NCBI GenBank assembly: GCA_018350325.1
Contig: JAEVLN010000003.1
Location: forward strand, 2,823,101 to 2,887,100
DNA: 64,000 bases
Direction: 5' to 3'
Origin: Globodera rostochiensis
Lineage: Eukaryota; Nematoda; Chromadorea; Rhabditida; Heteroderidae
Numbering within the stretch: position 1 is the first letter of the stretch; every line of letters starts with the position of its first letter. Shown piece after piece: positions 22,918 through 33,382 of the stretch. The notes below the pieces were generated by a model, which did not search any database, was not told the origin of the DNA, and saw nothing but the letters and a program-made list of their open reading frames with translations. The translations under genes and the position numbers were made by a program.

Positions 22918-23998
22918 TGTCCGGACATTTGGCACATTGGACATTTGGCACACTAGTGAAAAAACGGACATTTCGCACACTGGGAGGAAAAAAGACGTTT
23001 CGCACACTGGACATTTCGCACATTGGACATTTCGCACACTAGTGAAAAAACGGACATTTCGCACACTGGGGGGAAAAAAGACGTTTCGCACACTGGACAT
23101 TTCGCACATTGGAACACTAGTGAAAAAACAGACGTTTCGCACGCTAAGGCGGGGGAAAGGACGTTTCATGCAACTTAGCCAATTAGGCTTTTTTTAAAAT
23201 AACAAATTTATGAATTCAGCAAAATAACAATATAAAAACAATGAAACCGGTAATGGGTAAGTGGTACAAAACAAAAATAGAGATCGCATTAATTTTCCTC
23301 TTCTGACGTATCATTTCCACTTTCTTCACCTCCACGAATGTGAGAAGACCCTCCACGTATCCCTGCATCACGAGACCTAGCAGGTCAATAGCGTCCATTA
23401 GCCCATCGTCTGTGTCGAAATTTGCTCCATCCAGGATTCGGACTACATTCAGCTCTTTTATCACATATTTCGGCTTTCGCGTTGTACTTTTCTGTAGACG
23501 CTCTGCGCGTCCAATGTCCACCTGCTTGTCCACCTGGCTGCGGACGGACGCCAAGAAATCGCTCAATGATGGGTGGTGATTCAGCTCACGCTGAATTTTA
23601 AATTATCCATCCATTCATCCATCAAAAATCTATTACCGCAAATTGTCCATGTGCCGCCTCCATTCCGTTGTTAGTACGTTCCAATGTCATCTGGGCGCGT
23701 TCAAAAACATTCCAGAATGCAGACTGGTGCCAATATAATTTTTGCAGAAGTAGGCGAGCCATCCTTGCAATTTTATTGTGTGCAAAATTTGTGTGTGAAA
23801 CGTCTTTTTTCCCCCCAGTGTGCGAAATGTCCGTTTTTTCACTAGTGTGCGAAATGACCGTGTGCCAAATGTCCAGTGTGCCAAATGTCCTTTTTCCCCC
23901 CAGTGTGCCAAATGTCCGTTTTTTCACTAGTGTGCCAAATGTCCAATGTGCCAAATGTCAGTGTGCCAAATGTCCAATGTGCCAAATGTCCGATAGCC
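22918..23998 (-). mobile_element. MULE-derived element framed by inverted tandem arrays
   Basis: Left array (22918-23165) repeats GGACATTTCGCACACTGG, GGACATTTGGCACACTAG and AAAAAACGGAC words. The right array (about 23795-23998) carries the same words in reverse complement (CCAGTGTGCGAAATGTCC, CACTAGTGTGCCAAATGTCC). Between them lies about 630 bp with a minus-strand coding remnant resembling the C-terminus of MULE-type transposases. Long inverted repeats made of internal tandem units around a transposase remnant are what a Mutator-like or foldback element would give. Target-site duplications were not established. Confidence 0.6.
23216..23785 (-). pseudogene. C-terminal fragment of a MULE-type transposase
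   Basis: Two minus-strand segments (about 23785-23637 and 23590-23216) join in phase 0 across a small intron (GCG|GTAATA, AAAATTCAG). Key part: FWNVFERAQMTLERTNNGME followed by AHGQF, the pattern (W-N-V-x-x-R, R-T-N-N-x-x-E, H/F) typical of the C-terminal end of MULE transposase-related nematode and insect proteins. Then LNHHPSLSDFLASVRSQVDK and a Lys/Arg region. The catalytic DDE part is absent, so it cannot be an active transposase. Expression as a domesticated fragment cannot be excluded. Confidence 0.6.
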
Positions 23999-24077
23999 TT
24001 CGCAATCGATCACCTCGGAGAATTTCAGAAATGCCAGATATACGAATTTTGATTACTTTCTTAACAAAACTATTCAG

Positions 24078-24321
24078 GGTGCGCCGAACGGTGGTCGTCT
24101 TTTGGTCAACATTCTGATGGCGGTGCCGCCATGGTAAAATTTTATACATTTTATTTATTGAAATTTGTCAAAATTTCTGACGAACAAAAATTGCCCAATG
24201 GTTAAACCATTATAATTTCAATTAATTTTAGGGATTGTTGGGCCCTTTGTGCGTGGCATTCTTCTCCGCCCCTACTGAGTCTGAAGAAGCAAAGATGAGC
24301 CGGAAGAAAGATGAGCTGTAA
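24078..24321 (+). CDS. Two candidate exons ending in a KDEL signal
   Basis: Acceptor ATTCAG|GGTGCG opens 24078-24122 (GAPNGGRLLVNILMA), with a possible donor GCG|GTGCCG. A second segment, 24232-24321 after ATTTTAG, reads GLLGPLCVAFFSAPTESEEA and ends RKKDEL stop. Phases are compatible (0 and 0), also with the signal-peptide exon at 21813-21926. A C-terminal KDEL would suit an ER-lumen protein, but the peptide is short and I recognise no family. It could be the decayed end of an older gene. Confidence 0.3.
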
Positions 24322-24389
24322 TCAAAGATTTCAAATTCAAAAATAAAAAATGTGCCATGGCTTTAAATCATTTAAAAAAAAATTAAATT

Positions 24390-24755
24390 AACGAATTAAA
24401 TTTGAAAACAAAAGCCGGATTTCTTTCTGTTGGACAAACCCAGGGGATAACAAAAGAGACACAATAAACACCGTCAAATTGGAATTGGGGTAGTGTTAAG
24501 TGAATGGAACATTTCAACAACACGCATTCATTGGAGAGAACACTTTGAATAAAAGTAATTTTATGTGGTGGACTGACTGATTTATGATATGTTTTTATGG
24601 AAAGGACACAATAATAATTTTGAAAAAAATTTTAATTGAATTAAATTTGAAAATAAAAGCAGGATTTCTTTTTTGGACAAATCCAGGGGGTAACAAAAGA
24701 GACACAATAAACACCGTCAAATTGGCATTGGAATTGGGCAGTGTTGAGTGAATGG
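24390..24755. repeat. Direct repeat of CIP2A-like 3' flank (two copies, third at 21115)
   Basis: The block with AAATTTGAAAA[T/C]AAAAGC.GGATTTCTTT...GGACAAA.CCAGGGG, AGAGACACAATAAACACCGTC and AATTGGAATTGGG occurs at about 24405-24510, 24640-24750 and 21115-21245. Between the first two lies the GTAATTTTATGTGGTGGACTGACTGA block that also follows the duplicated pah-1 3' end (21003-21050, itself doubled). Confidence 0.8.
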
Positions 24756-24933
24756 AAAAGACTTTGTCTGCCCGTCCATTTCCGAGTTCGGAATCGAATC
24801 AAGAAAGATTTCCCCCTCTCAGCATCACCCAGCAACTGTTTTGCAAGAAGTACCCGTGAATTGGTTTTCTTTTTTGTGTAAAAAGAATGTGTTGCACAAT
24901 GATCACCCGCCCCTCCCCCCGCCATTCTTTCTG

Positions 24934-27900
24934 CTATTTGGCTGCTTCAAACTCTCCAAGCAGTTGCGCCATCTGCTGGCTGAGCAAGCTCAGCTTGTTG
25001 TTGTGCTCCCTGAACTTTCGTAGCTCACTTTCGCTTTTGTTCAGCCTCATTTCACGGTCGGCGACCTGTCCATTGAGTGCAGATAGCTAAAAACCATAAA
25101 TTTCGAGTGTTTTTAATTGGACCGACCATTTTTGTGGCCCCCTCCAATTCCATTCGACGCGTTGCCAATTCATTTTCCTGCTCATGAAACCGTTTGTTCA
25201 ACTCCTTGTCCGCTTCCACCGCTTTGTCCAGCTCGGACTGCTTGTCAAACACCGTTTTGGCAGCGCTGAAACATTTGGCAAAATGCCATAGCCTTAGGCA
25301 ATACATTTTTTGCTTGCGCACAGCACGCACGTGTCAAATTTGCGCCTCATTTCGTCAAATTTGTCGCGCATCACCGCGTGCAGTGCGCGCTCCCTTTCGT
25401 TCTCCTCCACCAGCATTTGGCGGTCACGCTCCGCGCCGCCAAGCGCCGACGCGTGCTGTGCGCGCTCCGTGTCCAGCGCCTTCTGCAGGCGTTCAACGCG
25501 TCGGAGCAGTTCGCCCTTCTCCGAACTGAGCGCCGCAATTTCCGCGTCCGCCTCCACCACGCGTCGTTCCAATTCGTTGACAAAACGGCGAAGGTTGTTG
25601 TTCTGCTGTTCGGCAAAACAATGATTAATGAACAGAGAGAGACACACAAAACGAATCGGAATTGTTCAATCAATCCAAAATCGAAATTCATTCTGTTATA
25701 TTTTCAAGACACAACGAACGACAACAAAGACAATTTGACATTGACGAATTGCACTAATCGGACAGTGCCCCCCCCCCAAAAGAAAACCAAAGGTTACATC
25801 CGCCGAAGGCACTGCGCCGCCCGTGCCGGTCCCATTGATGCCGCCCGTCGTCCCCCCTCCGCCGCCTGCTGGCGAATGCTCCGACAGCTTTTTCTCCAAC
25901 TCCCGCTCCTTCTTCTGAACAAAAAACAAAAAGCTTTCCAATCCAGTCCATTGAATGCGTCTCGGGAGAAAAAAAGGATCAAACTAAAGCCCGAACCAAT
26001 CGAGATCTCGTCGAAGTTTTTTTCCCCTTTCGAAATCTCGACCAGTCCCTCAAGTCCGGCCGATCTTCTAGCCCAAATCCCTTGCCGACCCCCCGCCAAT
26101 CTTCTCACCTCTTTGGCCTGAAGTTCGTATTGCAATGTTTCCACCAATTTGACCATTTCGCTGACTTCCGCTCTGCCCCCCTTACTCGGAAAACCGCCGT
26201 TGGTGTACTCGGCGAACAAGGGCAATTGTTGTTGTTGTTCAAATGATGAAGAGAAAGAAACATTTTTGCTACTTAAATTGTCGTCAAAGAAAAGCGACGG
26301 AATTTACATCGGACTCCCCAAAAACCGATCGATCGGACCTTTCCCCGAGAGTCCAAACTTTTTCAAGAAAAAGCATTCCAATTTGACCCCCCGGCTTTTC
26401 AAACATGCCTCGACGCCTGCTGTCCGTCCGCTGAAGCGCCGCCGCGACTCGCATTTTTCAGTGCAGCACATTTTGCAGTAAGAATGCTCAATCTGTGTTT
26501 TGAGAAGAAAAAAATTCGGAAGAAATGGTTTTTGGCACACATTTTTCTATGGCACCTTTTCAGTGGAAAATCGTGGACTTGCGCACAATGCGTGAACAGA
26601 ACAAACGCGTCGTAGACGAGTGCACTGGTGCCGCGCGCAATTGCATAGGCCATAAACGGGAGCAGCCGATGGTCCTGAATTTGCGGGTGCGCATTTGGGA
26701 AGATTTAGGTGTGATCGATCGGTCAATATAAGAATATGCCATGAATGGCACGGCACACACTTTCAATGATCGCCAATACAATTCTTTGTGCGGCTTCGAA
26801 TGGTCCTTTAACGAGGCAAGCAGACGCATCAATTGGATGGGAATTGCGATGGCATTGATGCTGTATGGAAAGCAAAGATTGTTTTGTTTTTTTTTATGCC
26901 GGTCTTTCATAATAATTATTTAAAGCCCGGATTTTTAAAAATCCACAAGACAAAGTTCGAGCGGGGCCAGATCTTGGGCGGCACTTACTGGGACAAAAAT
27001 GCAAGAATTCGGGGGTCCCGAACGAGAGGTCCGGAGTTCGGGCAGGATCAGGACACACTCGGGAAGGAATTCCAGTGGAGTCTCAATCCCATAGGACTCT
27101 CATAACACCTCCACAACGGCAGACTTGGGCCCTTCGACGAGGAGGAGGAGGAGTTCAAGGAGGGCACTTCGTAATTGTACATTTGGAAGGAGGGGGCCAA
27201 AAGGTCAACGAGCAGCCAATGGTGGACGATTGGGTTGGAGCCGAGCTGTTCGCCAAAGATGTCGGCGCACAGCTGGGCGTGCACAATGTCGAGCAGTACG
27301 GGGCGAAAATCCTCATCATTGGCCAACGCTTTAACGAATTTAAAGACAAAATATTTAAATAAATTATAAAAAAAAAGCGCACATTCCGCCAGCCGAAGGC
27401 CCTCGGCAATTAGTTTTGCGTGGAATGGCGCCAGCGGGGAGTTGGGCTCAACTTTCACTGTCCGAGTCACTTGTTTTATCAGTGCACACAACGGGTCAAA
27501 TGATGAAAAAATGCGACGAATGCCTTTGCCAGCCTCAACAGACTCCTCAAAAAGCAAAAAATCTTTTTTTTCTTTTTCAAAAACCGTCCAAAAATTGCCT
27601 TTACGACAAATGCCAACAGTTGAAGGGCGGTCAATGGCACTTCTGGAAAGATGGCCTCCTCAAAGTCGAGCCGTGCCATGTTGACCAAAGCGTGTGCCGG
27701 CGTGTTCAGCTTCAACTCGTTCGGCTCGACGGCCACAATTGCAACGGACGTTGGGCCACGGAGTTCGTCCAGTTGGCAAAAGGCCAAGAACAGTTGGACA
27801 ATCTTTTTAACAGAAAGCCAAATTTTTAAAAAGGTTTTCAAACGCAAAACCAACACCTTTCGACTTTCTTCCGACCGGGGGTCAAGCAGGTTCAGCAGTC

Positions 27901-29460
27901 CGGCCGCTTTTTGAATGGATTTTTCAAAAAATTCGTATGAAGTCAAATCCCTGGCGGTTGCATTCAGCATTGGGATATCGTTGGGCTAAAAACGGACGGG
28001 GAATATACCCAAAAATGAGTCTTTTTTGATTGAATTTTTTCAAAAATTGGGGGGGGAAAAATTCAAAACCCCAAAAAATGTAAAAAAATTTTTACGGATT
28101 TCGGTTGATTGATGACCAATCGGCGTAGCAAATCGACCGCAATGTGTGTGGTCATCAGCACGTCGGGCGCGGCGCTGGAGAGAATGTTGAAAATGCACAA
28201 AAAAGTTTGGGAAATGTTTTGGGAGCTGTAGACCTAAAGAATGGGAAATTTTTCCAATTACAAAAAAAAATAAATTACAGTGTCCCGCGTTTTCTCGTCC
28301 AAATAGCCGACAAGGACCAACGCACTGATGACGACGGCCTAAGCAATTTAAGCCAAAATCAACGAGAAAATTTTAAAAAAAATTGATGCCTTGGAATTGT
28401 GCGACAAAAGTTGCAAAATTCTCGAGCAAAAACATTTGAAGGAGTCCTAAAATGATTCAAAAAAAGAATTTGTGGTTAGATGGTTTTTGTTTTTATAACC
28501 AACCATCTGTTTAAACCGGTTGGTGAACGGCTTGGACTGGCTGACCAAGTTGCACAGAATGCACATACAATAGGGAAGCAGTTCGGACGGGACGGCATTC
28601 AAACTGAAAGGAATGTGCGCACCATTTTTGGACTGTCCGTCGTGCAAATACGTGCCCACCCCCTCCTGATTACATTTCCCTGGTCAGAAACGGCAAAAGT
28701 TCGAAGATCCAATCGCCAAAGTTAACCCGCTCATAAGTGAGCATCTGAAAATTATTGTTAAAAAATGTGCCACAAAAAATCCTAAAATGGAAGAATATTT
28801 TATGCCAACAAAACACCTGAATAATTCGGAGCACATCAATGACGTTTTGGGGTCCCAAATGGTCGTCAAACGCCGCTCGCAGACAATGGAAAACCGCCAG
28901 ACAAATTTGTTCAGAATTTGCGGCACTTTTCCTCACCGAAACGTTGTACAGAACTGTGAGGGTGAAAGAATGGGAAAAGCATTTAATTGTTAGCCGCAAA
29001 ATGGAAGCCCACAAAAATTGGAAAGAAGCAGAAGAATTTTGGACCTCAGAAGAGGTCGCGTCGTCGGGCTGCAGAGGAGGAGGGCACACCGGTGAAGCAG
29101 TTCGGCAAGCGACGAACTGCACGGCTCGAGCCGGGCGGTTGAGGCCAACGAGGCGCTTTCGTGGATCAGTTTCTGGTAACGAAACAACACATTGACCACC
29201 ACCACCACATTCAGCAACGGGGAGCTGGACAATCCCCTCCCGAGTGTTGGAAATCATGCAAATATTATGTCAATTCCTCCGAAATTGTATGCAATTGGAT
29301 TGGGAGAACTCACAAAATGAGCCAAACAAAAAAGTGATACCGTTAAAATGGGGTCCGGAGCGCCCACCGGCTCGGTGCCGTCGCCATGGGTCGACGACGA
29401 CAGGAAAGGGAGGGCACTTTTAATGGACAACTCCAGACTTGCTCCAAACGGCGAAGTCAT
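24934..29460 (-). CDS. CIP2A-like protein (armadillo-type N-terminus, C-terminal coiled coil)
   Basis: Human CIP2A is an endogenous inhibitor of PP2A and a mitotic DNA-break tether partner of TOPBP1; those roles are transferred, not shown here. Exons: 29460-29314, 29236-29013, 28953-28817, 28744-28674, 28603-28504, 28446-28390, 28338-28279, 28233-28096, 27985-27857, 27802-27599, 27545-27383, 27328-27109, 26860-26761, 26674-26556, 26430-26308, 26271-26109, 25914-25798, 25605-25331, 25265-25127, 25086-24934, about 946 residues (human 905). Resemblance to CIP2A runs in order: LPYCMCILCNLVSQ, RILQLLSHNSKAVVISALVL, QNISQTFLCIFNIL, SYEFFEKSIQKAAGLLN, LFLAFCQLDELR, SLKDHRLLPFMAYAIA, then about 250 residues of heptad-like coiled coil. 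Introns after 28390 and 27599 have GC donors. Exon 1 to exon 2 does not join in the phase needed for exon 2 (one base off), so the N-terminus is uncertain. Exons 2-20 are phase-consistent. Confidence 0.72.
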
Positions 29461-30279
29461 CTGTGTCCAAATGCTTTCATTTAATTAGCAAATTAAAAAA
29501 ACATCCAAATGTGTTGACAACGGACCGAAATAAACAAAAATGACCAATGACGATTGATGAAAGGTGTGATCAAAAAAGTAATCAATCCAAGCGGCCATTA
29601 GCTTTGATCGCCAGCCACCCGCCACCACCCCCCGGGGCCCGCCCCTTGCCTTCGTTTATTTGCCCTTTCTTCTCCCGTGCACACAGAGACCAACGCCTCG
29701 TCCTTCCTCAGTACGCTGCTCCCCCGCCCCGCTGCTTTTGGCTTGTACCCAATGCAAACAGAATGATGGGTTCAGTGCAGGAAATTCCGCCGACTATTCG
29801 CCAAGCCGACGACGACGACATGACTCATATTCATTCCTTCAGCACATAGACGCCGCCGGGGGCTTTATTTGCATTTGCTGAAGAGCAGCAGCACACGGGG
29901 CTTGTGTTGTATAGAAAGGAATGATATTATTCAATCACGCTTCGATGAGGCACACACCGTATGTATATTTTTAGAATTCAATTATCGATTGGTCGGATCG
30001 TAAATTACCCCAACAAAAATGCCAAAACCGTAACAACAACTTCATATCTTTGTCAACCGCGTAAATGAATAAACAAACTGTCGCAAATGAACAAAACGAA
30101 AACAATTGATTATAAATAACTTCCAAACATTTTATTTACAAATTCATTGTCTCAAAAATTGTTTTCGTTGTGCATACTAGTTACTACTGTTATGTTTTTC
30201 ATCGATATTTTGAATAATTTTGAGTCATCCGTTTCATTTCGGGTCAATAATTGAGGACGCGTTCTTTCCAGCGTGTTCG
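29461..30279. other. Intergenic between CIP2A-like gene and tct-1
   Basis: Upstream DNA of the minus-strand CIP2A-like gene (acceptor CACAG directly before its Met) and, from about 30000, the 3' UTR side of tct-1. A moderately GC-rich block (29600-29870) has open frames but no homology or splice partners. Confidence 0.45.
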
Positions 30280-31240
30280 TCAGCACTTCTCCACAATGAG
30301 TGCCTCCTTGATCAGCATCAAAGTGGGCACCTCCTCCCCATTATCCTGACGATACTCAACGATGGCCACCTGACCTTCGCCTTTGCCCTCGGCCATGTTC
30401 TCACCTGCAAATGCCGAATGATGCCGACAATTTACAAAAGTGATGGCACCAACCGATGAAGAAGGCGAGATTTTTGAAGCGGTCCTTGGCCAGCAAAGAG
30501 ACCACCCAGGCCTGGATTTTTTTCTTGAAGGCATCAACTTCGGCGGCCGACTTGTTCTCCTTCTGCATGTACTCAATCACCTGGAATAGCAAAAACGTAC
30601 ACGGCTGAACGTTTGCATATGCTACGAACCTTCTTCATGAAAATCCTTCACGTAGCCTTTGAAGGTTGCCTGGTCCTGAACATTTAAGCAAAACTTTGCA
30701 GGAATTTCACCGTCCACGTCATCATACCTCGTAACAATTCATTTCCTGTAGTCGATGATTGAGCACAAAGTCAATGCCGCGTTCAGCCGCCGCCTCGTCA
30801 GCGCCCTCCTCCGCTTCCTCGGTCGATGGATTTGCCCCGTCCAATGTAACTTCGCCCTCCTTTCGCACGACGTGTCGGCCTTTGAACTCGTAGATCAAGT
30901 CGTCAACCAACTTCATCGGGAAGGAGTCGGAGGCGAGCTCATCATCTTAAACATGTTTAGTCAAAAATTTAAACCAGAACATGAATTCCTATTCCGTGCA
31001 GCTAATATTGAATGATAAATCTAACGTGTTCTGCTGTTTATCTTAAATCTCCAATTTGTGTCATTGGAAACAGGTTTTCAGCAACAGCAAATGTTAATTT
31101 CCCACAAGATGACTCGTTTAGCATCACGTTAGCCAAGCCAGCTAAAGACGCCGAACTTAAGGCTTGTGGAATCTACGAAACGCGCATAAACAGTTGCAAA
31201 AGGTCTAAAAACCTGTAAAGGCATCCTTGTAGATGATCAT
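30280..31240 (-). CDS. tct-1: Translationally controlled tumour protein (TCTP)
   Basis: Small conserved cytosolic protein with a Mss4-like beta-tent fold and a helical hairpin; linked to growth control, calcium and tubulin binding. Exons: 31240-31213, 30945-30728, 30675-30630, 30580-30454, 30404-30280, about 180 residues. Landmarks: MIIYKDAFTG start, DELASDSFPMKLVDDLIYEF, ERGIDFVLNH, EMNCYE, DAFKKKIQAWVVSLLAKDRF, FFIGENMAEGKGEG, EVPTLMLIKEALIVEKC stop. Exon 3 has one base too many: the run of four A on the plus strand at 30640-30643 should be three to give YVKDFMKKVIEYMQ and keep phase. As written it shifts frame. This is probably a homopolymer error, otherwise an inactivating change. rla-0 lies 220 bp away on the same strand. 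Confidence 0.92.
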
Positions 31241-31459
31241 GTTGTTGGCTGCGCAATAATACTGCGATTAAAGAGTACCCTGAATACGGCGATTATTAAA
31301 AGGAATTAATAACTGAAGTATAAATATATGCTGTCAATTCTCAACAGGGTTTAAATTTTTGACAGAATTTAAAAATTAACTGTCGAGGAAAAACATCGCA
31401 ACAATTATAATCAACAAAACATTGAACAATGACAGGCTAGAGCAAATGAAAAAAACGCT

Positions 31460-32701
31460 CTAATCAAACAGTCCAAAGCCCATGTCATCATCCGACTCCT
31501 CCTTCTCTTCTTCCTTCTTCGCAGCTACGACCACTTCCTTTGCGGCGGGCGCGGCGGCTGCCGGAGCAGAAGCGGCGATTGCGGCAGCAAATTTGGACGG
31601 ATCAGCCAAATATTCTTTGAGCTGAACAAAGAACGACCAAAAATTTATGCACAAAAACAAATGTAAATGTGTCAAACCTTTTCAGCCTCCTTGAACGACA
31701 CGTCCGTCTCGGCGGCGATGGCCAACAAATTTTTGAAAGCATTTGCGACCAAATGCGGTGCCGACGCCATGGTTGGGTAGCCAATGCCAAGCGAAACAGC
31801 AGCCAAATTGCGAACACCTTGCTGGAAGCGCGCAAGGAGATCTTCAGTCGTCACGTCAAGCACTTCGGGCGAGTAAACAGCCCCGTTGTCGTAAACCTTT
31901 AAGGCAAGACATAACCAGTTCAAAGAGAATTGCGCAAGCAACACAATTCAACGAGAATTGCGTTCAGAAAATAACAACAATTAACCTGGTTAACAACCAG
32001 TCCGTAAGAAAACGGCTGAATGCCCAACATGTTGAGCAAAGCAGCCTCAGAAGCGCCCACTTTCTCGCCAAGTTTGATCAGATGGATCTCGTTGAGAATC
32101 TCGATGGTACCACGCGAGATTTTTGTCGGAATTTGCAGAGCCTGGAAGAACGACGTCTTCTCCGGACCCATACCGGAATTCTGCGGCGGAAGCTTGACAT
32201 CGCATGGCGCCAATGCTCCAGCTTTTGCAGGTGCTCCCTAAATTTGCCAGTTATTTTTCTGGATTTGATTTTCAAAAGCAATTAGGTACTCGTTTGTTCT
32301 CCAACAGTTGTTTGCGGATTTCACCCAAATCCTCTTTGGTGAAAACAAATCCGACATTGCCGACGATGTACGGCAACAGCTTTTCCAACAACGGAATTTT
32401 TTGAAGATTTCCGCGAATTGCTTTGCGGATCATAGTGTTCTTCCCCATCAAAATTTCACCATGGCCTAAATGTTTCATTTCGAATTAAGATTTGCATGAC
32501 AATAAGAACCTCGCATCGCCTGACGGATTTCCTGCATTTGTTTTGATCCAACGTTGTCGACACCGACCAAAAGGCATTTCGGATATTCGTCGAAAAGCGC
32601 CTGCAAAAAAGCGGATTGTTCCAGTGAAAATCGTTCACAAAGCGTACAATAATACGCGTGAAATAGTTGGCTTTCCAGGTTGTTCTGTCTTCCCTGCCCA
32701 T
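31460..32701 (-). CDS. rla-0: 60S acidic ribosomal protein P0 (uL10)
   Basis: Base of the ribosomal stalk; binds 28S rRNA and the P1/P2 dimers. Exons: 32701-32648, 32600-32510, 32465-32290, 32237-31986, 31896-31678, 31621-31460. They sum to 954 nt, 317 residues, normal length. Landmarks: [104 protein letters not shown], and the acidic tail [14 protein letters not shown] that recruits elongation factors. All introns are GT-AG and short, as expected for a highly expressed gene. The start is the only Met before the conserved REDR. Confidence 0.96.
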
Positions 32702-33382
32702 CGTGGTGAAACAAGGATTTTGTTTTTTAAAGACTTTTTTTCAACAAACTGAAATTTCAATTATTTTATTAAACAATTTGTCAACTAAATGTACAATATA
32801 GTCGGTGGGCACTGTTTGAAGAAAATTTAAAAATTAACTAATTTGGAGAATTTACCTAACCCAAAACTTCACAAAGCCTAGATTTCATTTCCAGAAACCC
32901 TGTTCTGAAGAAGAGGACATTCTTGAAGAAATTTTTAAGAAAAATTGGTCAAAACTTCAGAATGCTGCCGTTATTTTTGTTTATTAAATCATGAACGGAG
33001 ACGATCGCTAAACAGAGCCAGAACGAAGCTAACAAAAATAAAGCTAAACGGTGTTTCCAAAAACTAAAATGCAGGTATTCGTTCTAAGAAATATTTGATT
33101 TAAAAATTGCGCCAAAATTTCGAAATCCAACTAAAGTTTGTACGAAATAAACGCAATGCAAATGTTTGTTTCTTTTCCCTCTCAATTTTCTGGCCTGGCC
33201 CGGCTCGTTCTTTGCTATTTCTCCCTTTTATGTCCTGCGAGTTGATTGGCCATAGTTTCACAAACTATACAATTTTTATTATCTTTTTCTTTGCCAATGT
33301 GTACTTTAACATTTGTTTTTTTTTAATTTTGACATTTAAAAACAAATTGAAGTTTTTATATAGCTTGATACCATATTTAGAT

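Noticed and set aside
22885..24117. Cys/Met/Phe-rich repeated peptides on both strands
   Set aside because: They are products of the inverted tandem arrays of the MULE-derived element, with no independent support.
26399..26471. Separate start codon (MCCTEKC...) for an independent coiled-coil gene at 24.9-26.5 kb
   Set aside because: The coiled-coil exons join in phase to the upstream armadillo exons through the acceptor before 26430, and the combined protein follows CIP2A in order, so one gene is more likely than two.
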